Of a stretch of DNA of 64,000 bases, positions 1-9,960 are shown one piece after another. The position numbers and the translations under genes were made by a program. Source of the stretch: Oscillospiraceae bacterium (GTDB lineage Bacteria; Bacillota; Clostridia; Oscillospirales; Ruminococcaceae). Numbering within the stretch: position 1 is the stretch's first letter; every line of letters starts with the position of its first letter. The notes beneath the pieces are model-generated. The model was not told where the DNA came from. It worked only from the letters and a program-made list of their open reading frames with translations, and searched no databases. The stretch spans positions 16,831 through 80,830 of the forward strand of contig JALEOL010000025.1 in assembly GCA_022766785.1 (NCBI GenBank). The letters are read 5' to 3'.

Positions 1-2
1 AC

Positions 3-800
3 AACGGACTTAAAATACACCGCGTTGTCAAGGATAACGTTATCCAGGGCGGCTCGCTTTACGGAGACGGCACCGGCGGAGCGGCGGCGTATACCGGCGA
101 GGAGCAGACCGACAACACCGTTACCACATTCCCGATAGAGGTAAACGAGAACGCCCGGAATTTCTACGGCGCTCTTGGCTATGCAGCGGATCAGTACGGG
201 CAGAACGCGGTGCAGTTCTACATAGTAAACAACAAGACGCCACAGGATATCCGTGCGACTGACGCTTCCAAAGTACAGTCCCGGTCTGACGAGCTTGCGG
301 CGGAAGCGGAAACAGCCACATGGGAGGCTTCCTCCGGTAAGGCAAAGGCTAACTCATATCAGCAGTCCTACTACAGCAATAACGCCTCTATGCTGAACAG
401 CAAGAACGGTCAGGCGGCATTCAAGTACTCAAAGACCGGCGGAGTTTACCAGTACGACGGCGGATATACCGTTTTCGGACAGGTCATCGAGGGATTTGAC
501 GTGCTGGACAAGATCAGCGATGTTACCGTAAAAACAAACGCTCAGGGCGAGAAATCAATGCCGATCGACGACATAATCATCTCGTCAGTTACGATAGAGA
601 CATTCAAGGTCAGCACTGCCGAAGCAGAAAGCGAGTCCGGCGGTAAGACGAGCAGCAAGCCGCAGAATTCCTCAGATACTAAGCCAACCGAGGAACAGCC
701 GGTTTCCGCCGAAGCAGCCAAATCTACCTCGGAAGCTGAAAGCAAACCCCAGACCGCTGAAGCCCCTGATTCCACGATCGACACTAAAGACGTTGAATAA
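3..800 (+). CDS. Cyclophilin-type peptidyl-prolyl cis-trans isomerase, 5' truncated by window edge
   Basis: Open frame from position 3 reads NGLKIHRVVKDNVIQGGSLYGDGTGG..., a cyclophilin core motif; Ser/Glu/Pro-rich C-terminal tail. Confidence 0.88.
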   Translation, partial: NGLKIHRVVKDNVIQGGSLYGDGTGGAAAYTGEEQTDNTVTTFPIEVNENARNFYGALGYAADQYGQNAVQFYIVNNKTPQDIRATDASKVQSRSDELAAEAETATWEASSGKAKANSYQQSYYSNNASMLNSKNGQAAFKYSKTGGVYQYDGGYTVFGQVIEGFDVLDKISDVTVKTNAQGEKSMPIDDIIISSVTIETFKVSTAEAESESGGKTSSKPQNSSDTKPTEEQPVSAEAAKSTSEAESKPQTAEAPDSTIDTKDVE

Positions 801-804
801 CATA

Positions 805-840
805 ATCCCGTCGGAACAGAAAACCGACGGGATATTTTTA
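805..840 (+). terminator. Intrinsic terminator after PPIase
   Basis: ATCCCGTCGG-N9-CCGACGGGAT followed by ATTTTTAT. Confidence 0.85.
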
Positions 841-1488
841 TCTCAGTGAAACACTGTCGATCGTGCAGTCGCATGGAATGAATTCAGTCATCACCCCAGC
901 CGCTGTCGCCCGGGCGTATTCCAGGGCAAAATCCGGGTCTGTTGCGGCATTCGGCTGCACATTCTCAACTCCCCGGAGCATTATAACAAACGCGATCATC
1001 GGGCGGAAACCTGAGGACAGCGACCCGGAAAGCTCCCGGAGGTGCTTTGCGCCGCGTTTCGTTGGAGCGTCCGGGAATAGACCCGTTCCGTTATCAGCCA
1101 GGGTGCAGCCCTTGACCTCCACAAGCCAGCGCTCGCCGTTTTTTTCCGCGTAGAAATCTATCCTGCTGCCACCGAAAGAAAATTCCGGCTTTATATGCGT
1201 AAAACCCTGTTTCGCCAGCCACTCCCCTGCCAGCTTATTAGGAGCAAGGCTGTCGAGGTTTACCCAGCCGTATTGCCGAGAATTGACCGCGATAAGGGTG
1301 TATTTGGTGCTGCGGCTGGGATCAGTGCTTTTTTGCAGGCTGACTTCACACCCCGGCGAGAGCACATGCGTGCATCTGCCTGTATTCCTGACATGCGCTC
1401 TTTCCGTTTCCCCGTTTACCTCGACCTCAGCGATAAAGCGGTTCAGGCGGCGGATAAAAACGCCTTTTACTATATCGCTGTATTGCAT
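838..1488 (-). CDS. sfsA: SfsA family DNA-binding / sugar fermentation stimulation protein
   Basis: 216 aa; AHVRNTGRC, EVKGCTLA and FPDAPTKRGAKHLREL motifs typical of SfsA. Confidence 0.9.
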   Translation of the reverse strand: MQYSDIVKGVFIRRLNRFIAEVEVNGETERAHVRNTGRCTHVLSPGCEVSLQKSTDPSRSTKYTLIAVNSRQYGWVNLDSLAPNKLAGEWLAKQGFTHIKPEFSFGGSRIDFYAEKNGERWLVEVKGCTLADNGTGLFPDAPTKRGAKHLRELSGSLSSGFRPMIAFVIMLRGVENVQPNAATDPDFALEYARATAAGVMTEFIPCDCTIDSVSLR

Positions 1489-3578
1489 CAGAAAACCGTC
1501 ATCTCCGCATTATCACGCACGAATACCGGTATAACGTCAATGGGCGCAGGAACTGTGACGCGCTGCCCTCCTTTGTAGACGGTGCCTGTGTTCGCGTCCC
1601 TCCATACCGTACCCCCGGGGAGATAAACGCTGCGCTCCTTAGCCCCCGGTTCCATGACCGGAGCCACCAGCAGTGAAGCTCCGAGGGTGTATTCGTCCTC
1701 AACGCTCCACGCTTCGTTATCCTCCGGGAACTCATACCACAGCGGCCGCATTACCGGAGCGCCGCAGGCGGAGCATTCGTCCATTGTCTTTCTCATATAC
1801 GGGCGAATGTTTTCGCGGACGAACAGGTATTTTTTCAGTATCTCGTAATTATCCTCGCCAAAGCTCCACACCTCGTTATCCTGACCGGAGGTGAGCTGAC
1901 GCACGCCGTTTATGAACTCCTCCTCACGCTCGTACCAGGGTGAACGCTCGCCGTGCATTCTGAACACCGGACAGAAGCAGCCCCACGCGAACCACCGCAC
2001 CAGAAGCTCCCGGAAGCCCTCGTCGCTGATATCTCCCCCCAGAAATCCTCCAATATCCGAAGTCCACCAGGGAATACCTGCCACGCTCATGGAAAGACCT
2101 GCCTGAAGCTGCTCCCTCATTGCACGGAAGCTGGAATGGATATCCCCCGACCAGGTGAGCACGCCGTATTTCTGGCTGCCTGCCCATGCGCAGCGAACAA
2201 GGCTCAGCACGTCCTTTTCCCCTGCTGCTTTCAGACCGTCATAGAAGCCCTTGGCATACATCAGCGGATAGATGTTCGTACATTGCAGGGCGCTGCCGGC
2301 ATAGTAGCGGTAATTGTCAAAATCGTATGGCCCGTATTCCGGCTCTGCTTCATCAAGCCAGAAGCAGCGTATGCCGATCTTGTAGTAATTCTCGCGGCAT
2401 TTCTCCCAGACAAATTTCTGCGCCTGGGGATTTGTGGCGTCATAGAAAACCGTGTTGCCCATCCAGGTCATGTGCAGCCCGTTTCCACGGTCGGCGGAGA
2501 CAAGCATTCCCTTGTCTGCCATTTCGCCGAAATTCTCGCTGCGCTCGTCTATGGTGGGCCAGACTGACACCACTGTTTCAATTCCCAGATCCTTCAGCTC
2601 CTTTACCATAGCTTCAGGATCGGGCCAGTCACGCGGCTCGAATTTGAAATCACCCTGCATAGTCCAGTGGAAGAAATCCACAACTATGGCGTCCATAGGA
2701 AGCCCTCTGCGCTTGTGCTCCCGGGCAACTGCGAGAAGCTCCTCCTGGGTGCGGTAACGCAGCTTGCACTGCCAGTAGCCCAGACCGTATTCCGGCATTC
2801 TGGGCGCTCTGCCTGCGGCTGCTGTGTAATGCTCGGTTATCTCCGCCGGGGTATCTCCAGCGGTTATGAAATAGTCAAGGTAACGCGCACTATTTGCGTA
2901 CCACTCCGTCTTATTCATGCCAAAAGACGCAGTGCCAACCGCAGGATTGTTCCAGAGAAAGCCATAGCCGCGGCTGGATATGCAGAAAGGAACGCTCGCC
3001 TGGGAATTTCTATGGCAAAGCTCCAGCACGCAGCCTTTCTTGTTCAAATGTCTGTCCTGGTACTGACCCATTCCGAATATCTTCTCATCATCGAACGCTT
3101 CAAAACGCGCAGTGACCTCGTAATCCGTGCCGCCCTGACGTGGCTTCAATTCCCTGCCGGTAATGCGCAGAGGAACACAGTAACGGTTTATCCGGTTGCG
3201 GTCTCTCCAGTATTCCTCTGTGAGCAGCTCTCCGCGCTGGTTATAGAAACTGAGCCTGCCCTCGCAGTCAAGCCTTACTGTCAGCTTGCCGTTGGTGAGG
3301 TAATACTCTCTGCCGGTCTGGTGGTATTTCGCGTATTCCTCTCCCTTGTACCAGGGGTCGGTGGTGTCGATCTCCTCGCTGCGGATAGTGCAGGCATGTG
3401 ATACGGTCTCGGTCAGCGCACTGTAATACGGTGAGCCGCTCAGCCTTTCGCATTCAGGTATTTCCGAAAGCTCAGGGTACATGCGTACTCTTACCGAGCT
3501 TTCACCCCACGGCTCAACGATAAGCCGCGCTCTGCCTGTGGATACTGTCAGTCTGCTGTTTTCGGTGTTTACTGTCAT
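1488..3578 (-). CDS. Glycoside hydrolase family 31 (alpha-xylosidase/alpha-glucosidase-like)
   Basis: 696 aa; GMGQYQDRHLNKKG, GYWQCKLRYRTQEELL, FWLDEAEPEYG and WTSDIGGF motifs. Confidence 0.9.
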   Translation of the reverse strand: MTVNTENSRLTVSTGRARLIVEPWGESSVRVRMYPELSEIPECERLSGSPYYSALTETVSHACTIRSEEIDTTDPWYKGEEYAKYHQTGREYYLTNGKLTVRLDCEGRLSFYNQRGELLTEEYWRDRNRINRYCVPLRITGRELKPRQGGTDYEVTARFEAFDDEKIFGMGQYQDRHLNKKGCVLELCHRNSQASVPFCISSRGYGFLWNNPAVGTASFGMNKTEWYANSARYLDYFITAGDTPAEITEHYTAAAGRAPRMPEYGLGYWQCKLRYRTQEELLAVAREHKRRGLPMDAIVVDFFHWTMQGDFKFEPRDWPDPEAMVKELKDLGIETVVSVWPTIDERSENFGEMADKGMLVSADRGNGLHMTWMGNTVFYDATNPQAQKFVWEKCRENYYKIGIRCFWLDEAEPEYGPYDFDNYRYYAGSALQCTNIYPLMYAKGFYDGLKAAGEKDVLSLVRCAWAGSQKYGVLTWSGDIHSSFRAMREQLQAGLSMSVAGIPWWTSDIGGFLGGDISDEGFRELLVRWFAWGCFCPVFRMHGERSPWYEREEEFINGVRQLTSGQDNEVWSFGEDNYEILKKYLFVRENIRPYMRKTMDECSACGAPVMRPLWYEFPEDNEAWSVEDEYTLGASLLVAPVMEPGAKERSVYLPGGTVWRDANTGTVYKGGQRVTVPAPIDVIPVFVRDNAEMTVF

Positions 3579-3752
3579 GGCGGTGTTCCTTTCAGTTTTC
3601 TCTGAATTCTATAATAAGTATATATTATTAAGGAGATAATGTCAAGGGGGATATTGAGACAGGATATATGAAAAATCACTGCACGGGCGTAAATTATATT
3701 CGGTTTCTCCGCCCATATGCCAGTGCATACTATGGAAAATTAAAACAAAAAT

Positions 3753-3790
3753 CACCCCGAACAGTGAAAAGTTCCGGGGTGTTTTTCACT
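3753..3790 (+). terminator. Hairpin with T-run (possible terminator)
   Basis: CACCCCGAAC-agtgaaaa-GTTCCGGGGTG followed by TTTTT. Confidence 0.6.
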
Positions 3791-3796
3791 CGAAAA

Positions 3797-3931
3797 GAAA
3801 AGTGCCCCAACGCGCGTAATGTGTGTCGAGGCACTCGATATGTCGTCTATGATATTCGAAAAAGAAATTTACGCGGGAGAAAACCTGAAAAGGAAAAGTG
3901 CCCCAACGCGCGATTTGCGTGTCGAGGCACT
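3797..3931. repeat. Two imperfect copies of a ~40-bp hairpin unit (AGTGCC...GGCACT), 96 bp apart, 3' of tRNA-Leu
   Basis: Copies at 3801-3835 and 3897-3931 share AAAAGTGCCCCAACGCGCG...TGTCGAGGCACTCGA; on the minus strand each stem is followed by a T-rich run, so terminator-like for the tRNA. Confidence 0.75.
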
Positions 3932-3936
3932 CGACC

Positions 3937-4023
3937 TGGTGCCGCTGACCGGACTTGAACCGGTATGGCATTGCTGCCGAGGGATTTTAAGTCCCTTGTG
4001 TCTGCCGATTTCACCACAGCGGC
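3937..4023 (-). tRNA. tRNA-Leu (anticodon TAA), CCA encoded
   Basis: Reverse complement GCCGCTGTGGTGAAATCGGCAGACACAAGGGACTTAAAATCCC...GGTTCAAGTCCGGTCAGCGGCACCA; long variable arm; acceptor pairs GCCGCTG/CAGCGGC. Confidence 0.95.
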
Positions 4024-4038
4024 ATTATGACGTTATTT

Positions 4039-4067
4039 ATTTTATCACAAACCGAACGATTTGTCAA
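4039..4067 (-). promoter_or_regulatory. Promoter of tRNA-Leu
   Basis: Minus strand TTGACA-N17-TAAAAT. Confidence 0.75.
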
Positions 4068-4152
4068 GTACTGCGACCAGATTTTTTTCCTGAAAAAGCA
4101 AGGAATAATCCATTGTACTCCGCAAAAAATAGTACCATAAAGGAGATGTAAC

Positions 4153-5133
4153 ATGGAAAAGATCGCATTTTTTGACGCAAAGCCATACGACCGGGTATGG
4201 TTCGACAAGCTGAACCGTGACTTTGAGATACGTTACTTTGAAAGCAAGCTGCGCCCGGAATCCGTGCAGCTGGCGGAGGGCTGCCGGGCGGTATGCGCAT
4301 TTGTGAACGACGACATCGGGAGCGCAACGGTAAACTCCCTGGCAAAGCTCGGCGTCGAGATCATCGCGATGCGCTGCGCCGGGTATAACAACGTCTCACT
4401 GGAAGCGGCTTCCGGTAAGATGAAGGTGGTAAGAGTGCCGGCATATTCTCCGTATTCAGTCGCGGAGCACGCCATGGGTATGATCCTGATGCTCAACAGA
4501 AAGCTGCACAAGGCGTATATCCGCACCCGTGACTTCAATTTCAGCCTTAACGGGCTGGTGGGGTTTGACATGCACGGAAAGACCGCCGGGGTGATCGGTA
4601 CAGGAAAGATCGGCAGGGCGTTCATCGACATTTGCCGCGGCTTTGGAATGAACGTCATCGCAAACGACCCCTACCCCGATACCGGAAGCGGAATAAACTA
4701 TGTCACCAGCGAGGAGCTGTTCCGGCAGTCTGATATAATTTCGCTGCACTGCCCTCTGACGAATGACACTCACCATATCATCAACGAAAGATCGCTTTCA
4801 TTGATGAAGCCGGAGTCGCTGCTTGTGAACACCTCACGCGGCAGCCTTATTGACAGCGAAGCGCTGCTTGCCGCGCTCAACGAAAAGCGGATCGGAGGAG
4901 CCGCACTGGATGTCTATGAGGAAGAGACCGACCTGTTCTACAATGACAATTCCACAAAGATAGTGACCGACGAGGTGCTCTCCCTGCTGGTCTCCAGACC
5001 CAATGTGCTTATCACCTCCCACCAGGCGTATCTAACCCGGGAAGCGCTGCAAAGCATTGCCGCGACTACACTGGAAAGCCTGGGCGACTTCTTCTCGGGA
5101 AAGCCGCTGAAATACGAGATAAAAAGGAGCTGA
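4153..5133 (+). CDS. ldhA: D-lactate dehydrogenase / D-2-hydroxyacid dehydrogenase
   Basis: 326 aa; TAGVIGTGKIGRAFIDICRGFGMNVIANDPYPD Rossmann motif, LHCPLT and NTSRG motifs. Confidence 0.9.
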   Translation: MEKIAFFDAKPYDRVWFDKLNRDFEIRYFESKLRPESVQLAEGCRAVCAFVNDDIGSATVNSLAKLGVEIIAMRCAGYNNVSLEAASGKMKVVRVPAYSPYSVAEHAMGMILMLNRKLHKAYIRTRDFNFSLNGLVGFDMHGKTAGVIGTGKIGRAFIDICRGFGMNVIANDPYPDTGSGINYVTSEELFRQSDIISLHCPLTNDTHHIINERSLSLMKPESLLVNTSRGSLIDSEALLAALNEKRIGGAALDVYEEETDLFYNDNSTKIVTDEVLSLLVSRPNVLITSHQAYLTREALQSIAATTLESLGDFFSGKPLKYEIKRS

Positions 5134-5137
5134 GAGC

Positions 5138-5893
5138 ATGAACGAGATGATCTCCGCCCTTCTGGCAGCGGCTGTGTCCCTATCCGTATCGGAATACTCG
5201 CGTTTTGAGAATATCGACAACACAAAAGTCGCATACGGAATGGGCGTTGACACAGACAGCCTGAACCGTCCCCTCGGCGCAGTCCAGGCTCAGGAGCAGT
5301 ACGGCGATAAGGGCGGACTGTTTATCGGTGACAGCAGCAGACAGCAGCTCTGGCTGACATTTGACGAGGGTTATGAAAACGGCTGCACCGCCGGTATTCT
5401 AGACACATTAAAGGAAAAGAACGTCAGAGCAGTATTCTTTGTGACCTACGACTACTGCGAAAGAAACCCGGAGCTTGTGAAACGCATGATAGCCGAGGGT
5501 CACACCGTCGGAAACCATACCTGGAGCCATCCCTCACTGCCGGAATGCTCCCCGGACGAGCTGTATTCGGAGTTGAAACTGCTTCACGATTACGTCCTGG
5601 AGAAATTCGACTATGAGATGTACGTCATGCGGCCCCCTATGGGGGAGTTCTCACAGAGGGTACTCGCCTGCGCAAAGGAACTGGGATATACCACCGTTCT
5701 GTGGAGCTTTGCGTATCCGGACTGGGACGTGAATGCTCAGCCCGACCCGGAACAGGCTTTCAGCAAGATCACTTCAAAGACGCATAACGGGGCAATTTAT
5801 CTGCTTCATGCAGTGTCCGAGACCAACGCTTCGATACTCGGAAGAGTGATCGACTACTGGCAGGACAACGGATTTGTTATTACACCGATGTGA
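5138..5893 (+). CDS. Polysaccharide deacetylase (PdaA-like NodB domain)
   Basis: 251 aa; LWLTFDEGYENG, EGHTVGNHTWSHPS and MRPPMGEFS motifs. Confidence 0.88.
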   Translation: MNEMISALLAAAVSLSVSEYSRFENIDNTKVAYGMGVDTDSLNRPLGAVQAQEQYGDKGGLFIGDSSRQQLWLTFDEGYENGCTAGILDTLKEKNVRAVFFVTYDYCERNPELVKRMIAEGHTVGNHTWSHPSLPECSPDELYSELKLLHDYVLEKFDYEMYVMRPPMGEFSQRVLACAKELGYTTVLWSFAYPDWDVNAQPDPEQAFSKITSKTHNGAIYLLHAVSETNASILGRVIDYWQDNGFVITPM

Positions 5894-5897
5894 AATA

Positions 5898-5922
5898 ACG
5901 GGCGGAATTATTCTCCGCCCGT
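5898..5922. terminator. Bidirectional terminator between convergent genes
   Basis: ACGGGCGGA-attattc-TCCGCCCGT between stops at 5893(+) and 5927(-). Confidence 0.75.
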
Positions 5923-5926
5923 AAGT

Positions 5927-6850
5927 TTATTCTGTCAGTTCTGAATTACCAGAAAGCTGTTCTTTGATCGCCGAAAATACCTCGGTCAGCCGGGCAGAGG
6001 GTCTTTCAAATCTCTCCGCCGGGACGAACAGCAGCTTTGCGCCGCCGGACAGCATTCCAGAAAACGGCTCTACTGCGGCAATGTCGCTCTCTGTAAGAGT
6101 ATCTGCTGCAATAATGTACTGAGGTATCTCAGCAGTTTCCTCCGGCAATGCATAGCCGTCGCCGGTGAAAATGTTCTTGCCGCTAAGCGACAGCACCGCG
6201 CTCTCAAAAGTGCCTGCGCCAGCCGCAGAGAGCTTCGGCGTTACATAAACAAAGCTGCCGAGATCAATGCCCTCCGCCGCAGAACTGAGCGATTTTTCCG
6301 CACTTTCCGCCGCTGCACTGCCGGCTTCCTTTCCCTCGAACACTGTGACGATCGTACCGTAAAGCTCTCCGTAGCCGCTCGCGCTGTCCGGAGAGGAAAG
6401 CGTCACAACGGTTATCCCGGCGTTTTCCAGGGCGTAGTATTCTCTTTCCGCAAGCGGAGTAAGCGTGAACAGAATATCCGGAGCAAGCCCCGTCAGCTTG
6501 TCGATATCCGGATTTTCGCAGCTGCCGGCTGTGACATTGCAGACGTTTTCCGGGTAATCACAGTAACGGCTGACAGCGCACAATCTGTCACCAAAGCCCA
6601 GCTCCGACAGTATTTCAGTCACCGCAGGCGAAAGGCTGGCAACGCTCTCCGGTTGTCTTTCTATAACAGTACCGTCCTCCAGCTGTAGTGGAAACGCAGA
6701 GTCCTGCGCCTCTACCGACAGCGTGCTGTCAACGATTATCTCCGACGGTACGGAAGAACTGTCCTCTCCGCCGCAGCCTGTAAGCAGCGCCGCCGAAACG
6801 ATCATGCTGATCGCAGCAAATATCTTTCTCATATCAGTAATCCAATCCAA
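5927..6850 (-). CDS. ABC transporter substrate-binding lipoprotein (BtuF/FepB-like)
   Basis: Lipobox LLTGCGG; VASLSPAVTEILSELGFGDRLCAVSRYCDYP and NPDIDKLTGLAPDILF motifs. Confidence 0.85.
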   Translation of the reverse strand: MDWITDMRKIFAAISMIVSAALLTGCGGEDSSSVPSEIIVDSTLSVEAQDSAFPLQLEDGTVIERQPESVASLSPAVTEILSELGFGDRLCAVSRYCDYPENVCNVTAGSCENPDIDKLTGLAPDILFTLTPLAEREYYALENAGITVVTLSSPDSASGYGELYGTIVTVFEGKEAGSAAAESAEKSLSSAAEGIDLGSFVYVTPKLSAAGAGTFESAVLSLSGKNIFTGDGYALPEETAEIPQYIIAADTLTESDIAAVEPFSGMLSGGAKLLFVPAERFERPSARLTEVFSAIKEQLSGNSELTE

Positions 6851-8042
6851 GCTCTATTCTTGAGCAGAGCCAGTCCACGAACTGCCGCGCGATCCTCGGG
6901 GAACGACCTCCCCTCTTCAGCGCGAAACGCTCCGCAGCCTGGGTAAGCTCGCCGTCGTCAATATCGATCTCTCTGTCCTCAGCCAGCTTCCTCACGATGT
7001 CGAAGAATACCTCGCGGTTGGGCTGAGTGAACGTGATGAACAGCCCGAAACGATCCGCCAGGGACATGCTTTCGTCCACTGCGTCGCTCCTGCCGATATC
7101 GTCCACAGACCTGTCCCCTCTGGTCTCCTTGATCAGCTTGCGGCGGTTGGTGGTGGAATAGATCAGAACGTTATCCGGACGGGCTGTCAGGCTTCCGTCC
7201 AGGGTCGCTTTAAGTACGCCGAAACGCTCATCGTCCTCTGTGAACGTCAGGTCGTCTATAGTAACGATAAAATGCAGCGGAATATCTTTCAGCATTCCGA
7301 AAAGCTCCGGGAGCCCGTTTATCTCGGATTTCGGCAGCTCCACCATGCGAAGCTCCTCGTACTCGTTAAGTATAGCCTTTATCGTGGAGGATTTACCGCA
7401 GCCGCGGTCGCCGTAGAGCAGGACGTTCTGCGCAGGCAGTCCGTTGAGGAAAGCCAGCGTGTTTTCTATCACCTGATTTCGCTGAAGCTCGTAATTCTTC
7501 AGGTCTGTCAGGCGGATAGGATCAACGTTGTCAACAGGCACCAGCCTGCCGCCCTTGAACGTGAACGCCTTGTATTTTGCAAACTCGCCCGTACCGTATT
7601 TCTGGGCGCGCTTCAGCAGGCGGTCGGCGGTCAGCGTGAACTTTCCACTGTCGAAATCCGGCAGAGCGCTGTAATCCGCGGTAGCGTCCGGGAGAGCGGC
7701 GAGGGCTTTCTTCACAGCCTGGGAGGTGTATTCCTTCACGACCTTTTTTATAAGCGCGATATCGTAGGAAAGAGCCTTGTTGCGCTGCTCGGAAGGCTCC
7801 TTCACGGCTTTCGCGAACAACGGCGATTTAGAGTAAAGCACCGCGTCGGTGAGGTATTCCCCGAGGGACTGCCCGGTCATGAGCAGTTCAGAGCAGATAT
7901 TCGCGTATCCCTTGAGCCGCTGTTCCTCGGACAGGTTTTGATCAAGCCAACAGATTCCGTCGGCGAACAGCTTGTTATTTTCAGTTATCTCCTGAAAAAC
8001 CAGCAGCGGCGGTATTTTTTCTTCACATATCTTCATTGTCAT
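6834..8042 (-). CDS. DUF815-type AAA ATPase
   Basis: 402 aa; NVLLYGDRGCGKSST Walker A, FIVTIDDLTF Walker B, YSTTNRRKLIKET. Confidence 0.8.
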   Translation of the reverse strand: MTMKICEEKIPPLLVFQEITENNKLFADGICWLDQNLSEEQRLKGYANICSELLMTGQSLGEYLTDAVLYSKSPLFAKAVKEPSEQRNKALSYDIALIKKVVKEYTSQAVKKALAALPDATADYSALPDFDSGKFTLTADRLLKRAQKYGTGEFAKYKAFTFKGGRLVPVDNVDPIRLTDLKNYELQRNQVIENTLAFLNGLPAQNVLLYGDRGCGKSSTIKAILNEYEELRMVELPKSEINGLPELFGMLKDIPLHFIVTIDDLTFTEDDERFGVLKATLDGSLTARPDNVLIYSTTNRRKLIKETRGDRSVDDIGRSDAVDESMSLADRFGLFITFTQPNREVFFDIVRKLAEDREIDIDDGELTQAAERFALKRGGRSPRIARQFVDWLCSRIELGLDY

Positions 8043-9018
8043 TCTCTCCTTGTTCTGTCTTTATTTTCTCTATAAGGCGCTCGAGCTGGTCGAGCGTAGT
8101 TAGCTCACTGCAAAGGTCACGGAAATGCGCTGCGCCCCTCATGCCTTTAAGATACCACGAGGCAGGACGGCGCGCTTCTTTCATTCCCACCCTTTCGCCC
8201 TTATCCTCAACTATCAGCCGGATATGGCGGCGCATTACTTCAAGACGCTGCTCCGGCGTGGGGTCGCTTTCATAGCTTCCGCTGGTCAGATAATCCTTTA
8301 TCTGACGGAACAGCCACGGTCTGCCATAGCTGCCGCGCCCCACCATAACAAGATCGCAGCCGGTGTACTCATACATCGCGCGGCAAAGCTCCGGGGTCGT
8401 CACGTCGCCGTTACCGATAACCGGGATATCAACTGACTGCTTGACCGCGCGGATAACGTCCCAGTCAGCCTTGCCAGAATAAAGCTGGGTCTTGGTCCTG
8501 CCGTGGACTGCTACCGCCGCAGCGCCGTTTTCCTGGGCGATCTGCGCAAGTTCAACGGCGTTGACGCTGCTTTCGTCCCAGCCGGCGCGTATCTTGACTG
8601 TGACCGGGACATGCGCCGCTTCCACCGCCGCACGAACTACTTCGCCGAAAAGCTCCGGCGTTTTCATCAAAGCGCTGCCTGCGCCACCGGAAACGATCTT
8701 CGGCATAGGGCAGCCGGAATTTATGTCGATGATGTCCGGGCTGAACTGCTCCGCGATCCTCACCGCTCCGGTCACGAACTCAGGCTCTGAGCCGAAAAGC
8801 TGTACCGCCATAGGGCGCTCCCCGGAGGTTACGGACAGAAGCTCGGCGGTCTTGCGGTCGTTGTAGCACAGACCCTTGCAGCTCGCCATTTCGCCGACGA
8901 CATAGGCAGCGCCGTATTCTTTTGCCATAATTCGGTAGGCGCGGTCTGCAACGCTCGCCATAGGTGCCAGCGCGGCGGTTTTTTCTATCTTAACGCCGCC
9001 GATTTCGATATATTCCAT
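8023..9018 (-). CDS. dusB: tRNA-dihydrouridine synthase
   Basis: 331 aa; LAPMASVADRAYR, DINSGCPMPKIV, VHGRTKTQLYSGKADW, IGNGDV, VMVGRGSYG. Confidence 0.93.
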   Translation of the reverse strand: MEYIEIGGVKIEKTAALAPMASVADRAYRIMAKEYGAAYVVGEMASCKGLCYNDRKTAELLSVTSGERPMAVQLFGSEPEFVTGAVRIAEQFSPDIIDINSGCPMPKIVSGGAGSALMKTPELFGEVVRAAVEAAHVPVTVKIRAGWDESSVNAVELAQIAQENGAAAVAVHGRTKTQLYSGKADWDVIRAVKQSVDIPVIGNGDVTTPELCRAMYEYTGCDLVMVGRGSYGRPWLFRQIKDYLTSGSYESDPTPEQRLEVMRRHIRLIVEDKGERVGMKEARRPASWYLKGMRGAAHFRDLCSELTTLDQLERLIEKIKTEQGENDNEDM

Positions 9019-9183
9019 CAGCTATCCTCTCATTTTGAGTTATTTCATCAGAATTTCAACCTATATTGTATCACATTTTTGAAAACAGTTCAAGTTCTTC
9101 TTGTAATTTTTTTTGATTTATGTTATAATAAATCTGTGAGACTGTTTTAAGGCTTATAAAAAACAACGGAGTTACATAAACAG

Positions 9184-9960
9184 ATGGAAAACATAAAACG
9201 AAAAAACAACTCCCGGGTGGGTATTCTTGACGAGATACGGGGCTTTGCGATAATCTGCATGGTGGTATACCACGCGATGTACGACCTCAAATACATTTTC
9301 GGGCTTGACGTGCCGATATTCTTTGAAGGCTGGTTCGGTATTATCCGCGATATTTTCGCCGGTTTATTCATATTCATTTCAGGAACGGTCTGCCGCTATT
9401 CCTCAAACAACATAAAACGCGGCGCACAGTGTTTTTTCATCGGAATGATGATGACCTTCATTATGCCGTTTTTCACCAGCGGCACTATTCTGTTCGGAAT
9501 ACTGCACTTCCTTGGCGTCAGCATGATGCTGTTCGGGCTGGGACAGAAGCTGTTCGACCTGCTCCCCTCGTGGGTTGGCATCGCGCTGTGCGTTCTGCTG
9601 TTCGTTCTTACGATGAATGTAAGAATGACCTACAACAACGGATTACAGCCGGGATATTTCGGAATTCCGAACCTGTTTCAGCTGTACTTCCCAATGGAAG
9701 CTTACAATGTCGGAGTGCTGTTTCCGCTGGGTCTGCATGACGCTCATTTTGCTTCCTCGGACTACTTCCCGTTGATGCCGTGGTTCTTCCTGTTTCTAGC
9801 CGGGAGTTATTTCGGGATCATCGCAAAGGACAACAGACTTCCGAAGTTCTGCTATCCTACTCACATCAGGTGGCTCGCTGTGGTCGGACGCTACACGATT
9901 TGGATCTACGTCCTGCACCAGCCGATCATTTACCTGATATTCAGCCTGATATTTCACTGA
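9184..9960 (+). CDS. DUF1624 / heparan-alpha-glucosaminide N-acetyltransferase-like membrane protein
   Basis: 258 aa; RVGILDEIRGFAIICMVVYHAMYDL N-terminus and multiple hydrophobic segments. Confidence 0.8.
   Translation: MENIKRKNNSRVGILDEIRGFAIICMVVYHAMYDLKYIFGLDVPIFFEGWFGIIRDIFAGLFIFISGTVCRYSSNNIKRGAQCFFIGMMMTFIMPFFTSGTILFGILHFLGVSMMLFGLGQKLFDLLPSWVGIALCVLLFVLTMNVRMTYNNGLQPGYFGIPNLFQLYFPMEAYNVGVLFPLGLHDAHFASSDYFPLMPWFFLFLAGSYFGIIAKDNRLPKFCYPTHIRWLAVVGRYTIWIYVLHQPIIYLIFSLIFH

Noticed and set aside
1953-3401. ORFs 1953-2567 and 2667-3401 antisense to GH31
   Set aside because: Shadow ORFs; the GH31 frame has clear catalytic motifs.
3668-3971. ORFs 3668-3958 (+) and 3786-3971 (-) with internally repeated peptides
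   Set aside because: The peptide repetition (KEKCPNAR...CRGTR) comes from the duplicated hairpin DNA, and the frames run into the tRNA-Leu gene.
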